A DNA stretch of 64,000 nt from Streptomyces sp. R302 (GTDB lineage: Bacteria > Actinomycetota > Actinomycetes > Streptomycetales > Streptomycetaceae), in the NCBI RefSeq assembly GCF_012927245.1, contig NZ_JABBGE010000003.1, positions 62,001 to 126,000 of the forward strand, in the 5' to 3' direction. The translations under genes and the position numbers were made by a program. The notes below the pieces were generated by a model. The model was not told the DNA's origin, made no database searches, and worked only from the letters and a program-made list of their open reading frames with translations. Positions 1 to 8,707 of the stretch are shown here, piece after piece (positions within the stretch are counted from its first letter, which is position 1; every line of letters begins with the position of its first letter).

Positions 1-254
1 TGAGCCAGATCGAGCGCGGACTGCGCAAACCCAGCGCCGAGGTGCTCCAGCAGGTCGCCAAGGCGCTGCGGATCTCGGCCGAGACGCTCTACGTGCGGGC
101 CGGGATCCTCGACGAGAAGGACCGCGAGGAGCTGGAGACGCGGGCCGTCATCCTCGCCGATCCCTCGATCAGCGAGCGGCAGAAGCAGGTGCTGCTCCAG
201 ATCTACGACTCCTTCCGCAAGGAGAACGCGGCGGAGTCCGAAGCCACCGGCTAG
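1..254 (+). CDS. XRE-family helix-turn-helix regulator, C-terminal part (cut by window start)
   Basis: The reading frame is already open at base 3, so the N-terminus lies outside the window. The visible part begins SQIERGLRKPSAEVLQ, the recognition-helix end of a Cro/C1-type HTH (S-x-I-E-x-G-x-x-x-P). It is followed by an acidic helical tail with no second domain. XRE proteins bind DNA as dimers; the target here is unknown. The next gene starts 41 bases downstream in the same direction and may be co-transcribed. The family call is firm and the specific role is unknown. Confidence 0.85.
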   Translation, partial: SQIERGLRKPSAEVLQQVAKALRISAETLYVRAGILDEKDREELETRAVILADPSISERQKQVLLQIYDSFRKENAAESEATG

Positions 255-295
255 TACGCCACACGCTTGTACGCCCCACCGGGAGGACCATCAGC

Positions 296-898
296 ATGGC
301 CATCATCGACGAACTGCGTACCCCCCTCTACTTCGCCGCCGGCACCGCCGACCTCGCCGTCCGCCAGGCCCGCAAGGTGCCCGCCCTGATCGAGCAGCTC
401 GCCGCCGAGGCGCCCGGCCGGATCGAGGCCGTGCGGAAGACCGACCCGAAGGCCGTGCAGGAGAAGGTCCAGGAGAAGGTGCAGGCCACGGTCGCCGAGG
501 TCGTCGGGGCCGTCGGCCGTCTCGACACCGACCTCAAGAAGACCGACCTCAAGAAGCTGGGCGAGACGGCGCAGGACCTCGCCCTGCGGGGCGTCGGCGT
601 GGCCGCCGAGTACGCGGTGAAGGCGCGCGAGAAGTACGAGGAGGTCGCCGCCCAGGGCGAGGAGACCGTCCGCGCCTGGCGCGGCGAGACGGCCGAGCCG
701 GTCACGGAGATCACGGTCGTGGTCGAGCCGGAGGCGGAGGCGGAGACGCCCGTCGCAGAGGCGCCTGTCGCGGAGCCCGAGCCGGTGGCCGAGCCCGCGC
801 CCAAGCCCGCGGCCGCCCGCAAGGCCGCCGCCCGCAAGACCCCCGCCAAGAAGGCTGCCGCCGACAAGGCGGACGTGGCGGACGTGGCGGCCGAATAG
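296..898 (+). CDS. HbhA-like (heparin-binding haemagglutinin type) helical protein
   Basis: A 200-residue protein. Residues 1-120 are predicted to be long amphipathic helix, rich in Ala, Glu, Lys and Val, with an early hydrophobic patch (TPLYFAAGTADLAV). Residues 145-170 are Glu/Pro/Ala-rich. The C-terminus is a Lys/Ala/Arg tail with AAARKAAARKTPAKKAA, like the lysine-rich tail of mycobacterial HbhA and histone-like proteins. There is no signal peptide. In mycobacteria such proteins bind sulfated glycans; the role in Streptomyces is not established, and nucleic-acid or membrane binding by the basic tail is equally possible. GGGAGGA precedes the ATG at good spacing. Confidence 0.75.
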   Translation: MAIIDELRTPLYFAAGTADLAVRQARKVPALIEQLAAEAPGRIEAVRKTDPKAVQEKVQEKVQATVAEVVGAVGRLDTDLKKTDLKKLGETAQDLALRGVGVAAEYAVKAREKYEEVAAQGEETVRAWRGETAEPVTEITVVVEPEAEAETPVAEAPVAEPEPVAEPAPKPAAARKAAARKTPAKKAAADKADVADVAAE

Positions 899-995
899 CG
901 GATCCGGGCACCATTCCTGGGGTCCGGAGCGTTGGAACGGGTACCTTGACCGCGAGGCGCGTACGTACCCCATGACCCCCTAGGCGGTGTTCAGC

Positions 996-1346
996 ATGCT
1001 GATGGACCGGTTCGACAACACCCTCAACCTGCTGATGTTCCTGGTCTTCACCGGCTTCGCCATCGCCTCGTTCGTCATCGCGGCGATGGTCAGGGAGGAC
1101 GCGTACCGGGCCGCGGACAAGCAGACGAAGAGGTTCTGGCTGATCCTCCTCGGGGTCAACCTCGCCCTGAACCTCTTCCTCCCCCATTTCCTCTTCCTGC
1201 TCATCGCGGGCCTGATCGCCGCCATCGTCTTCATGGTCGACGTCCGTCCGGCCCTCAAGCAGGTCATGGGCGGCGGAGGCGGCGGGGGCCGGCGCGGCGG
1301 TTCCAGCAGCGACGGCCCGTACGGCCCCTACAACGGCGGCCGGTAG
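996..1346 (+). CDS. DUF2516 family small membrane protein
   Basis: About 116 residues with two clear hydrophobic segments (LLMFLVFTGFAIASFVIAAM and, after a basic loop, the LILLGVNLALN to LIAGLIAAIVFM stretch). A short polar C-terminus with a glycine run follows. The pattern matches DUF2516, a conserved actinobacterial membrane protein of unknown function that sits in this neighbourhood in other Streptomyces. ATG 996 is chosen because AGGCGG lies at suitable spacing; GTG 987 and ATG 1002 are in-frame alternatives. Confidence 0.8.
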   Translation: MLMDRFDNTLNLLMFLVFTGFAIASFVIAAMVREDAYRAADKQTKRFWLILLGVNLALNLFLPHFLFLLIAGLIAAIVFMVDVRPALKQVMGGGGGGGRRGGSSSDGPYGPYNGGR

Positions 1347-1356
1347 CGGCCGCCGT
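1333..1356. terminator. Hairpin over the DUF2516 stop codon
   Basis: ACGGCGGCCG at 1333-1342 pairs perfectly with CGGCCGCCGT at 1347-1356. The 4-base loop contains the TAG stop. No U-tract follows, as is usual in Streptomyces. It probably works with the next hairpin to end transcription between these convergent genes. Confidence 0.55.
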
Positions 1357-1385
1357 TCCAGGGGCGTCACGGTGTCGGGCGCGAG

Positions 1386-1408
1386 GCCCGGGGGAGCTAC
1401 CCCCGGGC
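1386..1408. terminator. Hairpin over the PP2C phosphatase stop codon
   Basis: GCCCGGGGG at 1386-1394 pairs perfectly with CCCCCGGGC at 1400-1408. The loop holds the minus-strand stop codon of the phosphatase gene. It is symmetric, so it can act for both convergent transcripts. Confidence 0.6.
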
Positions 1409-2791
1409 CCCGCCGCGTTCCAGGGCCAGCAGGGCCACGTCGTCGGTCAGCTCGCCGCCGTTGAGCGTGCGGGCCTCCGCCATCGCCGCCTCCAGGAGCG
1501 CCTCGCCGCGCAGGCCCCCGGTCAGCTGCCGGTTGATCATGTCGACCATGCCCTCCTGCCCGAGCCGCGGCGAGCCGGGGCCCGCGGTCCGGCCCTCGAT
1601 CAGGCCGTCGGTGTACAGCAGCAGGCTCCACGCCCCGCCCAGCTCGACCTGGCGGCGCGGCCAGCGGGCGCGCGGCAGCAGACCCAGGGCCGGGCCCCCG
1701 TCCTCGTACGGCAGCAGGCGCGCCGTCCCGTCCCGCTGGGCGACCAGCGGCGCCGGGTGGCCGGCCAGGCAGAGCCCGGCGCGGCGGCCGTCGGGCGCGA
1801 TGTCGACCGTGCAGAGGGTCGCGAAGATCTCCTCGCTCTCGCGCTCGTGCTCCAGGACCTGCTGGAGGGTGGAGAGCAGGTCGTCGCCGCAGAGCCCGGC
1901 GAAGGTCAGGGCGCGCCAGGCGATCCGCAGTTCGACGCCGAGGGCGGCCTCGTCGGGGCCGTGGCCGCAGACGTCGCCGATCATGGCGTGCACGGTGCCG
2001 TCCGGGGTGCGGACGACGTCGTAGAAGTCGCCGCCGAGCAGCGCCCGGGAGCGGCCGGGCCGGTAGCTGGCGGCGAAGCGGAGGTCGGAGCCCTCCAGGA
2101 GCGGGGTGGGCAGCAGGCCGCGCTCCAGGCGGGCGTTCTCCTGGGCGCGCAGCCGGGACTCGGCGAGCTTCACCTTGGCGGCGTCGTTGCGCTTGCGCTC
2201 GACGGCGTACCGGATGGCGCGGCTCAGGAGCCGGCCGTCGAGCTCCTCGCGGAAGAGGTGGTCCTGGGCCCCGACGCGTACCGCCTCGGCGGCGAGCCCC
2301 GCGTCGGCGGAGGGGGCGAGGGCCAGGACGGCGTGCCGGGGCGCGAGGCGCAGGATGTGGCGCAGCGGGGCGAGCGGGTCCTCGTCGGCCGCGCCCCGGG
2401 GCACGGGCAGCGAGAGGTCGACGAGGACGCAGTGGACGTCGTCGGTGAGGAGCCGCTCGGCCTCGGTGAGGTTGCGGGCGGTACGGATGCGGATCCGGGT
2501 GCCCGCGGCGCCGGCGGCGTCGAGCAGCTCGGGTACGGCGAGGGCGCCCGCCGGGTCGTCCTCGACGACCAGGAGGGTGAGGTCGGTGCGGTCGCGGTCG
2601 CGGTCGGCTCCGGCTCCGGCTCCGATGCCGGAGCCGGTGGTCGTCCCTGTGCTGGTTCCTGTGCCTGTGCCTGTGCCGGCTCCTGTGTCTGTGCCGGTCG
2701 CCGCGTCGGTCGCGGCGGTGGCGTCCATGGCGGCGGTGTCGCATGGCCCCGCAGCAGAGACGATTCTCTGGCGCGGTACGGATACGGGCAT
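1397..2791 (-). CDS. Receiver-domain / PP2C-type (SpoIIE-like) serine phosphatase
   Basis: 464 residues. After a low-complexity N-terminus (about residues 20-66, Thr/Gly repeats then DRDRDR) comes a receiver domain starting LTLLVVEDD, with the phospho-acceptor Asp in LVDLSLP. The usual receiver Lys is replaced: the site reads GAQDHLFRE. A linker helix leads to a PP2C/SpoIIE phosphatase with the metal-binding motifs GGDFYDVV, IGDVCGHG and LYTDGLIEGR, ending in DDVALLALE. Such proteins dephosphorylate anti-anti-sigma factors in Streptomyces stress circuits; no anti-sigma gene is adjacent. GGAAGGA lies 11 bases before ATG 2791; ATG 2728 is an alternative start that would drop 21 residues. Confidence 0.88.
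   Translation of the reverse strand: MPVSVPRQRIVSAAGPCDTAAMDATAATDAATGTDTGAGTGTGTGTSTGTTTGSGIGAGAGADRDRDRTDLTLLVVEDDPAGALAVPELLDAAGAAGTRIRIRTARNLTEAERLLTDDVHCVLVDLSLPVPRGAADEDPLAPLRHILRLAPRHAVLALAPSADAGLAAEAVRVGAQDHLFREELDGRLLSRAIRYAVERKRNDAAKVKLAESRLRAQENARLERGLLPTPLLEGSDLRFAASYRPGRSRALLGGDFYDVVRTPDGTVHAMIGDVCGHGPDEAALGVELRIAWRALTFAGLCGDDLLSTLQQVLEHERESEEIFATLCTVDIAPDGRRAGLCLAGHPAPLVAQRDGTARLLPYEDGGPALGLLPRARWPRRQVELGGAWSLLLYTDGLIEGRTAGPGSPRLGQEGMVDMINRQLTGGLRGEALLEAAMAEARTLNGGELTDDVALLALERGGARG
2590..2700 (-). repeat. Short-period repeat inside the phosphatase gene
   Basis: Runs of six-base units (tgtgcc, ggctcc and gtcgcg types) encode alternating Thr-Gly, Gly-Ala and Asp-Arg repeats between the N-terminus and the receiver domain. 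Slippage here could change linker length in steps of two residues without breaking the frame. Confidence 0.6.
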
Positions 2792-3059
2792 CGGTCCGGG
2801 TTTCCTTCCCTCCCCCGAGGGTGCGCCGGGCGCCGGGTGGCGGCCCGCCCGTCCGGGACCATAGCGGCAGTGCGGCGCCCGACGGAATGGCGATCACTCC
2901 GCGGGTGCCGGGCTCTTCCTTGGCATATGCCGCGGATGGGGAGGTAGTTGCGCTCCGATCGGGCGCGGCCGGGCCCCGGACCCATGAGAAAGGTCACTCG
3001 GGCCCGGTCGTGTGTCAGGTCGGGCGTCGCGCCGGGCGGAGGATCGTCGGGCCGGGGCC

Positions 3060-4118
3060 TCAGGACGGGCGGACGATGCCGAGGATCTCCATCGAGCCGG
3101 CGCCGGCCACGGTCACGTTCCGGCCGGGCCGGGGCGCGTGGACCATCTTCCCGTCGCCGATGTACATGCCGATGTGGCTGGCGTCCTTGTAGTAGACGAT
3201 CAGGTCGCCAGGGCGCATGTCCTTCGGCTGCACGCGGGGGAGCAGCCGCCACTGCTCCTGCGAGGTGCGCGGGATGCGCTCGCCGGCGGCGGCCCAGGCG
3301 GACTGGGTGAGGCCGGAGCAGTCGAAGGAGTCGGGGCCCTCGGCGCCCCACACGTACGGCTTGCCGACCTGCGCGAGGGCGGCCTCGACCGCCTTCGCGC
3401 CCTCGGCGGTGGACGCGGCGCCGAGTTCGTCGAGGATGCCGGTGTCCAGCCACTTGGTCTGGGCCCGCTGCCGGGCCTGCTCCTCCAGGCGGCGCAGCCG
3501 CTCGCGCTCCTCGGCGGCGAGATCGCTCTCCAGCTTCTTCGCCGCGGCGATCTTCTCGTTGATCTCCTTCTTCGCGGCGGCCTGCCGGACGCGGTCGGCC
3601 TCCAGCTTGGTCCAGTTGTCGCCGGCCTCCGAGGCGTAGGTGTCCAGCTCGGCCTGGGCGCGGGTGAGTTCGCCGAGGAGGTCGCTGGTGGCCTTGGCGC
3701 CCTCGCGGAGCCGGCCGGCCGTGTCGAGGTAGAGCTGCGGGTCGCCGGAGAGGGCGAGCTGGGCGCTCCGGGGGATGCCGCCGCTGCGGTACTGGGCGCG
3801 GGCGGCGGCGCCGGCCTGGGCCTTGAGGGCGTCGATCCGCGCGCGGCCGCCCTCGATCATGCGGGCGAGCCGGACGATCTCGGCGGACTGGGTCTCGGTG
3901 CGCTCCTCGGCGAGGTTGTACGCGTCGGTGGCGGCGGCCGCCTGGTGGTAGAGCGCCTCGATCTCCGTACGGACCTCTTCGAGGGTCTTCTTCGGCGCGG
4001 GCGGCGGCAGCGGGGCGGCGGCGGCCTGGAGGCTGAACGCCGGGGAGGCCAGGACGGCCAGGGCGCAGGCCACGGTGACCGCGGCGGCGGCGTACGGACG
4101 TCGGCGTCGTCGGTTCAC
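3060..4118 (-). CDS. Secreted NlpC/P60 peptidoglycan endopeptidase with coiled-coil N-terminus
   Basis: 352 residues. It has a signal peptide (MNRRRRRPYA then a hydrophobic core to about residue 35) and a long Ala/Glu/Arg-rich coiled coil at about 44-220. A C-terminal NlpC/P60 domain from about residue 238 carries the catalytic Cys267 in DSFDCSGLT, His315 in ASHIGMYIG and a third polar residue at His327. This architecture matches the RipA/RipC-like D,L-endopeptidases that cleave stem peptides during growth and division, with the coiled coil controlling access to the active site. It is a stand-alone gene with about 230 bases of leader to the next gene. Confidence 0.92.
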   Translation of the reverse strand: MNRRRRRPYAAAAVTVACALAVLASPAFSLQAAAAPLPPPAPKKTLEEVRTEIEALYHQAAAATDAYNLAEERTETQSAEIVRLARMIEGGRARIDALKAQAGAAARAQYRSGGIPRSAQLALSGDPQLYLDTAGRLREGAKATSDLLGELTRAQAELDTYASEAGDNWTKLEADRVRQAAAKKEINEKIAAAKKLESDLAAEERERLRRLEEQARQRAQTKWLDTGILDELGAASTAEGAKAVEAALAQVGKPYVWGAEGPDSFDCSGLTQSAWAAAGERIPRTSQEQWRLLPRVQPKDMRPGDLIVYYKDASHIGMYIGDGKMVHAPRPGRNVTVAGAGSMEILGIVRPS

Positions 4119-4276
4119 TGGTTTCCCCCTCGCGGCACGGGTGTCCCCCCTGGGCCGCTTTCTGATTTACCGTCAGTAACTTGTGTGGTCCTGGCGATAG
4201 TGCCACGTGAATCCGGAAAACGACAGGTACCCCACCAGAGTGACGCCCGAGGAGCGGTGGACGTTCCCCCGACCTT

Positions 4277-4357
4277 TCAGGAGCGCGTTTTCAGGAACGT
4301 GCTTTCAGGAGAGTGCTGTCAGGAGCGTGCTTTCGGGGGCGCGCTGTCAGGCGCGAG
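4277..4357 (-). repeat. 14-bp tandem repeat array at the methyltransferase 3' end
   Basis: Five 14-base units begin at 4277, 4291, 4305, 4319 and 4333, with a sixth partial unit at 4347-4357 (plus-strand consensus TCAGGAGCGTGCTT). Read on the minus strand, five of the six units carry TGA, the exception being the diverged unit at 4333. The partial unit contains the real stop codon of the methyltransferase. Because 14 is not a multiple of three, successive TGAs fall in different frames. Confidence 0.85.
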
Positions 4358-5147
4358 GTGCCAGCGCGTCCCAGCGGACCGTGACCTCGCCCTGGCGCCA
4401 CCGCTTCGGGCCGTCCGTGACCGGCCAGTCCGCCGCCAGGTCCCGGACGGCGCGGATCCAGCGCTGCCGGGCGCCCAGGGAGGCGTACGGGGCCGCCGCT
4501 GCCCAGGCCCGGTCGAAGTCCCGCAGGAAGGCGTGGACCGGTTCGCCCGGCACGTTGCGGTGGATCAGCGCCTTCGGGAGGCGCTCGGCGAGGTCCGAGG
4601 GGCGGTCGAGCGAGCCGAGCCGGGTCGCCAGGGTGACCGTGCGCGGGCCGCCCCGGTCGAGCGCCACCCACACGTGCCGGCGCCCGATCTCGTCGCAGGT
4701 CCCCTCGACCAGGAGCCCGCCCGGCGCGAGCCGCCCGCAGAGCCGCTCCCACACCGCCGCGACCTGCTCCTCGTCGTACTGGCGCAGCACGTTCGCGGCC
4801 CGGATCAGCGCGGGCGCCCCCGGCACCGGCACCTCGAAGCCGCCGTGCACGAAGCGCAGGCCCTCGTGCCGCTCCTCGTACGGCTTCGCGGCCTCGACCC
4901 TGGCCGGTTCGATCTCGATCCCGTACAGCAGGGTGCGGGGCTCGGCGGTGCGCAGCCGCGCCAGGAGCTCCACGGCGGTCCAGGGGGCGGCGCCGTATCC
5001 GAGGTCGACGGCGACCGGCGGCTCGGGGGAGCGGCGCAGGGCGGGGCCGTGGACGGCGGCGATCCAGCGGTCCATGCGGCGCAGCCGGTTGGGGTTGGTG
5101 GTCCCGCGGGTCGGGGTGCCGACGGGGCGGGTGGTGCGCGGGGCCAT
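4347..5147 (-). CDS. Class I SAM-dependent methyltransferase
   Basis: 266 residues from ATG 5147. A Rossmann SAM-binding motif VDLGYGAAPWTAVELL appears near residue 45, followed by an acidic strand end (GIEIEPARVEAA) and RAANVLRQYDEEQV. The methyl acceptor cannot be read from the sequence. The frame stays open further upstream, but codons there overlap a strong hairpin and lack a ribosome site. The gene ends inside the 14-bp repeat array. It lies between a cell-wall hydrolase and mshA but shows no operon link to either. Confidence 0.85.
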   Translation of the reverse strand: MAPRTTRPVGTPTRGTTNPNRLRRMDRWIAAVHGPALRRSPEPPVAVDLGYGAAPWTAVELLARLRTAEPRTLLYGIEIEPARVEAAKPYEERHEGLRFVHGGFEVPVPGAPALIRAANVLRQYDEEQVAAVWERLCGRLAPGGLLVEGTCDEIGRRHVWVALDRGGPRTVTLATRLGSLDRPSDLAERLPKALIHRNVPGEPVHAFLRDFDRAWAAAAPYASLGARQRWIRAVRDLAADWPVTDGPKRWRQGEVTVRWDALAPRA

Positions 5148-5164
5148 GGGACGAGGATACGGAG

Positions 5165-5186
5165 CGGGGCCGGGGGAGCGGCCCCG
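5165..5186 (-). promoter_or_regulatory. Hairpin in the methyltransferase 5' leader
   Basis: CGGGGCCG at 5165-5172 pairs perfectly with CGGCCCCG at 5179-5186, ending 18 bases upstream of the methyltransferase ATG. At that position it could limit ribosome access or be a chance GC palindrome. Confidence 0.3.
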
Positions 5187-5419
5187 GCGCCGCCTGTGCG
5201 ACCGCCGGACCCGACGCCGGCACCCGCTCCGTAACCGCCCGTGTCCGTCTGCGTAACCCCGGCCGTCCTTCGGGTAATGAATTGGCAAAACGCCGGACGT
5301 GGCGGAAAGGGCGGAAATGAAGAAGGCGGTTCCGGCGTTGTGCGGGGCGGAGGACGTGGACCGCGCCCTCCGCCTGTCATGTCCGCACGCCAGGCCCCTC
5401 TCGCGGAAGGACCGCCGAC

Positions 5420-6790
5420 GTGAGCCAGTACGTGTCCCGGTTCGCCGGCACCCGGCACCGGCACCCGGCAGCGGCCACACGGCTTCGGCTGCCGGGCCGC
5501 CCCCGCACCCCCCGCCGGGTGGCCATGCTCTCCGTGCACACCTCCCCGCTCCACCAGCCGGGCACCGGCGACGCGGGCGGCATGAACGTCTACATCGTCG
5601 AGCTCGCCAAGCGGCTCGCCGCCATCGACATCGAGGTCGAGATCTTCACCCGGGCCACCACCGGCGGCCTTCCCCCGGTGGTCGAGCTGGCGCCCGGCGT
5701 CCTGGTGCGGCACGTCGACGCCGGCCCGTACGAGGGCCTCGCCAAGGAGGAGCTGCCGGCGCAGCTCTGCGCCTTCACGCACGGCGTGATGCAGGCGTGG
5801 GCGGGCCACCGCCCCGGCCACTACGACCTGGTCCACTCGCACTACTGGCTTTCCGGCCACGTCGGCTGGCTCGCCGCCGAGCGGTGGGGCGTCCCGCTCG
5901 TCCATGCCATGCACACCATGGCCAAGGTCAAGAACGCGGCGCTCGCCGAGGGCGACACCCCCGAGCCGGCCGCGCGGGTCATCGGCGAGACCCAGATCGT
6001 CGCCGCCGCCGACCGGCTGATCGCCAACACCACCGAGGAGGCCGACGAGCTGGCCCGCTTCTACGAGGCGGACCCCGGCAAGATCGCGGTCGTCCACCCC
6101 GGGGTCAACCTCGACCGCTTCCGGCCCGCCGACGGCCGCGCCGCCGCCCGCGCCCGCCTCGGGCTGCCGGCGGACGCCTTCGTGCCGGTCTTCGCCGGCC
6201 GGATCCAGCCCCTCAAGGCCCCGGACATCCTGCTGCGCGCCGCCGCCCTGATGGTGGACCGGGACCCCTCGCTGCGCTCCCGCATGGTGGTGCCGGTCGT
6301 CGGCGGCCCCAGCGGCAGCGGCCTCGCCAAGCCGGAGCAGCTCCAGAAGCTCGCCGCCCGCCTCGGCATCGCCGACCTCGTCCGCTTCCACCCGCCGGTG
6401 GGCCAGGAGCGGCTCGCGGACTGGTTCCGGGCCGCGTCGGTCCTCGTCATGCCCTCGTACAGCGAGTCCTTCGGGCTGGTCGCGATCGAGGCGCAGGCGG
6501 CCGGCACCCCGGTCGTCGCGGCGGCGGTGGGCGGCCTGCCCGTCGCCGTACGGGACGAGCGGACCGGCTTCCTGGTGCCGGGCCACGACCCGGCGGAGTA
6601 CGCGCGCGTGCTGGACCGTTTCGCCGCCGACCCGGGTCTCACGGTCCGGATGGGCGAGGCGGCGGCGCGGCACGCCGAGTCCTTCGGCTGGGACACGGCC
6701 GCGTCGGGCACCGCCGACGTGTACACGGCCGCCATGCACGACCACCGCCAGCGCACGCACCACCGTCGCGTACGCTCCCACCATGGCTGA
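5420..6790 (+). CDS. mshA: D-inositol 3-phosphate glycosyltransferase MshA
   Basis: 456 residues, GT-B fold, GT4 family. MshA transfers GlcNAc from UDP-GlcNAc to 1L-myo-inositol 1-phosphate, the first committed step of mycothiol synthesis. Diagnostic stretches are [20 protein letters not shown] near the N-terminus, [27 protein letters not shown], and the nucleotide-sugar motif [15 protein letters not shown] (E-x7-E). GGAAGGA precedes GTG 5420 at 9-base spacing. The last eight bases overlap the next gene. Confidence 0.95.
   Translation: MSQYVSRFAGTRHRHPAAATRLRLPGRPRTPRRVAMLSVHTSPLHQPGTGDAGGMNVYIVELAKRLAAIDIEVEIFTRATTGGLPPVVELAPGVLVRHVDAGPYEGLAKEELPAQLCAFTHGVMQAWAGHRPGHYDLVHSHYWLSGHVGWLAAERWGVPLVHAMHTMAKVKNAALAEGDTPEPAARVIGETQIVAAADRLIANTTEEADELARFYEADPGKIAVVHPGVNLDRFRPADGRAAARARLGLPADAFVPVFAGRIQPLKAPDILLRAAALMVDRDPSLRSRMVVPVVGGPSGSGLAKPEQLQKLAARLGIADLVRFHPPVGQERLADWFRAASVLVMPSYSESFGLVAIEAQAAGTPVVAAAVGGLPVAVRDERTGFLVPGHDPAEYARVLDRFAADPGLTVRMGEAAARHAESFGWDTAASGTADVYTAAMHDHRQRTHHRRVRSHHG
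6771..6776 (+). promoter_or_regulatory. Predicted -10 element for a leaderless YbjN-type transcript
   Basis: TACGCT fits the Streptomyces -10 form TAnnnT and lies 6 bases before ATG 6783, inside the mshA 3' end. The spacing puts the transcription start at the start codon. No Shine-Dalgarno sequence is present. Confidence 0.5.
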
Positions 6791-7418
6791 CGCGCAGGAC
6801 ACACCGGTCGCTCAGGACGCACGGGCCGCTCAGGACGCACGGGCCGCTCAGGCCCCACGGCAGACCGAGGCCCGGCAGACCGAGGCCCGGCGGATCGTCG
6901 AGGACACCCTCACCGAGGCGGAGCTGGAGTGGGAGAGCCCCGCGCCCGGCTCGTACGTGGTCAAACTCCCCGGCACCCGCAAGCTGTTCACCACGCTGTC
7001 GCTGCGCCTGGGCCGCCACTCCCTCTCCCTCAACGCCTTCGTCGTCCGCCACCCGGACGAGAACGAGGCCGGCGTCCACCGCTGGCTCCTCGAACGGAAC
7101 CTCAGGCTGTACGGAGTGGGGTACGCGATCGACCCGCTCGGCGACATCTACCTCGCCGGCAAGCTGCCGCTGGCCGCCGTCACGCCGGAGGAGCTGGACC
7201 GGCTGCTCGGCTCGGTCCTGGAGACGGCGGACGGCGACTTCAACACGCTGCTCGAACTCGGCTTCGCGTCGGCCATCCGCCGGGAGTACGCCTGGCGGGT
7301 CTCCCGGGGAGAGTCGACGCGGAACCTCGACGCGTTCAGGAACCTGACGCGGGAGCCGGCTCCTTCGTCCCCGGCTCCGCCCCCGTCCCCGGCTCCGTCT
7401 TCGCCGGAACAGGACTGA
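6783..7418 (+). CDS. YbjN domain-containing protein
   Basis: 211 residues. The N-terminal 35 residues are a duplicated low-complexity leader ([14 protein letters not shown], then [12 protein letters not shown]) produced by short direct repeats at about 6808-6895. The core (about 38-165) has the YbjN/type III chaperone-like alpha-beta pattern, including [20 protein letters not shown] and [16 protein letters not shown]. The function is unknown; the protein regularly follows mshA in actinobacteria. The C-terminus is a Pro/Ser/Ala tail whose codons overlap the convergent MFS gene by 83 bases. Confidence 0.88.
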   Translation: MADAQDTPVAQDARAAQDARAAQAPRQTEARQTEARRIVEDTLTEAELEWESPAPGSYVVKLPGTRKLFTTLSLRLGRHSLSLNAFVVRHPDENEAGVHRWLLERNLRLYGVGYAIDPLGDIYLAGKLPLAAVTPEELDRLLGSVLETADGDFNTLLELGFASAIRREYAWRVSRGESTRNLDAFRNLTREPAPSSPAPPPSPAPSSPEQD

Positions 7419-8646
7419 CAGCGGGCTCCTGCTCGGCCAGCGCCTTCCGCAGCCGCAGCGTGTACCCGACGGCGGCGAGGAGACCGACGCCGAAGGTGCC
7501 GGCCCACAGGACGTCCGAGCCGGGCCCGCCGACGATCGCGCCGGCGAGGATCGGCGCGACGAAACCGGCGACCGCCCACGACATGCCCATCACGCCCTGG
7601 TAGCGGCCGCGGGCGTGCTCCGGGGCGAGCCGGGCGGTGGCGGCGGCGTTCGTCGGCACGTGCACCATCTCGCCGACCGTCCACACGACGACGGTGGCGG
7701 CGAAGGCGACGGACGAGCCGGCCAGCGCGGTGGCGCCGGTGCCGACGGCGAAGAGCAGCGAGGAGACGGTGAGCAGGGCGACCGGCGAGCGCCGCTCGGT
7801 CACCTTGTTGACCAGCAGCTGGAAGGCGACGATCACGATGCCGTTGACGGCGATGACCAGACCGTACGAGGACGGGGGCAGGCCCTGCCCGGCCATGGTC
7901 AGCGGCAGGCCGATCCAGGGCGCGGTGAAGACGAGGCAGACCAGCAGGTTGAGCAGCACGAGGGTCCGGAAGGGCGCGTCGCGCAGCACGTCGAGCATCG
8001 ACACCTTCTCCGCCGCCCCGCTCTGCCCGGCGGCCTTCTCCGCGGCCCGCTCGGGCCGGGTCTCCGGCAGCCGCAGGAAGACGATCACGGCGCAGAGGGT
8101 GGTGGCGACGGCGTCGACGAGGAAGAGGGTGCGGTAGCCGAGGAAGGCGGCGGCGCCGCCCGCGATCGAGGCGACGGCGAAGCCGAGGTTGAGGGCCCAG
8201 TAGTTGAGGGCGTAGGCGCGGCGCACGTCGTCGGCGGGGACCATGTCGGCGATCGTCGCGTTGATGGAGGGGCGGACGGCCTGCATGGCGACGCCCATGA
8301 GCAGCACGACGGCGGCCACGCCCCAGGCGCTGGTGACGAAGGCGAGCGCGGCGGCGCAGGAGGCGCCCGCGAGATGCATGGTGATCATGGTGGGGCGGCG
8401 GCCCCAGCGGTCGGTCAGCATGCCGCCGAGCGGGGAGCCGGCGACGCCGCCGAGGCCGTGGAGGGCGACGACGAGACCGGCGAACCAGGCGGAGTGGCCC
8501 AGCTCTTCGGTCAGGTAGAGGGAGAGGAAGGTCAGGACGAAGGCCCCGGTCCTGTTGACCAGGGTCGACAGCCAGAGCCACCAGAAGCCCTGCGGCAGAC
8601 CGGAGACGGTGGCATGGGCCGACCGTCTGAGCGAATCGATGGACAT
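7336..8646 (-). CDS. MFS transporter (drug/efflux type)
   Basis: 436 residues from ATG 8646, with about twelve hydrophobic segments. The loop 2-3 signature G-x-x-x-D-R-x-G-R-R-x is present as GGMLTDRWGRRPTM. A central cytoplasmic loop rich in Ala/Glu/Lys divides the two six-helix halves. GGGGGAG precedes the ATG at 9-base spacing; an upstream ATG at 8703 has no such site. The substrate is unknown. The gene diverges from gpmA and is preceded by two inverted repeats that could be an operator. Confidence 0.88.
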   Translation of the reverse strand: MSIDSLRRSAHATVSGLPQGFWWLWLSTLVNRTGAFVLTFLSLYLTEELGHSAWFAGLVVALHGLGGVAGSPLGGMLTDRWGRRPTMITMHLAGASCAAALAFVTSAWGVAAVVLLMGVAMQAVRPSINATIADMVPADDVRRAYALNYWALNLGFAVASIAGGAAAFLGYRTLFLVDAVATTLCAVIVFLRLPETRPERAAEKAAGQSGAAEKVSMLDVLRDAPFRTLVLLNLLVCLVFTAPWIGLPLTMAGQGLPPSSYGLVIAVNGIVIVAFQLLVNKVTERRSPVALLTVSSLLFAVGTGATALAGSSVAFAATVVVWTVGEMVHVPTNAAATARLAPEHARGRYQGVMGMSWAVAGFVAPILAGAIVGGPGSDVLWAGTFGVGLLAAVGYTLRLRKALAEQEPAVSPVPAKTEPGTGAEPGTKEPAPASGS

Positions 8647-8707
8647 ATGAGGTGCTCCCCCGCGTGCTGTAAGACCCTCCAACAGCTCTCGAAACTTACG
8701 CATCTCG

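Noticed and set aside
5148..5480. N-terminal extension of the methyltransferase frame
   Set aside because: The extra codons are Arg-rich, cross a strong hairpin and the mshA leader, and have no ribosome site; ATG 5147 is preferred.
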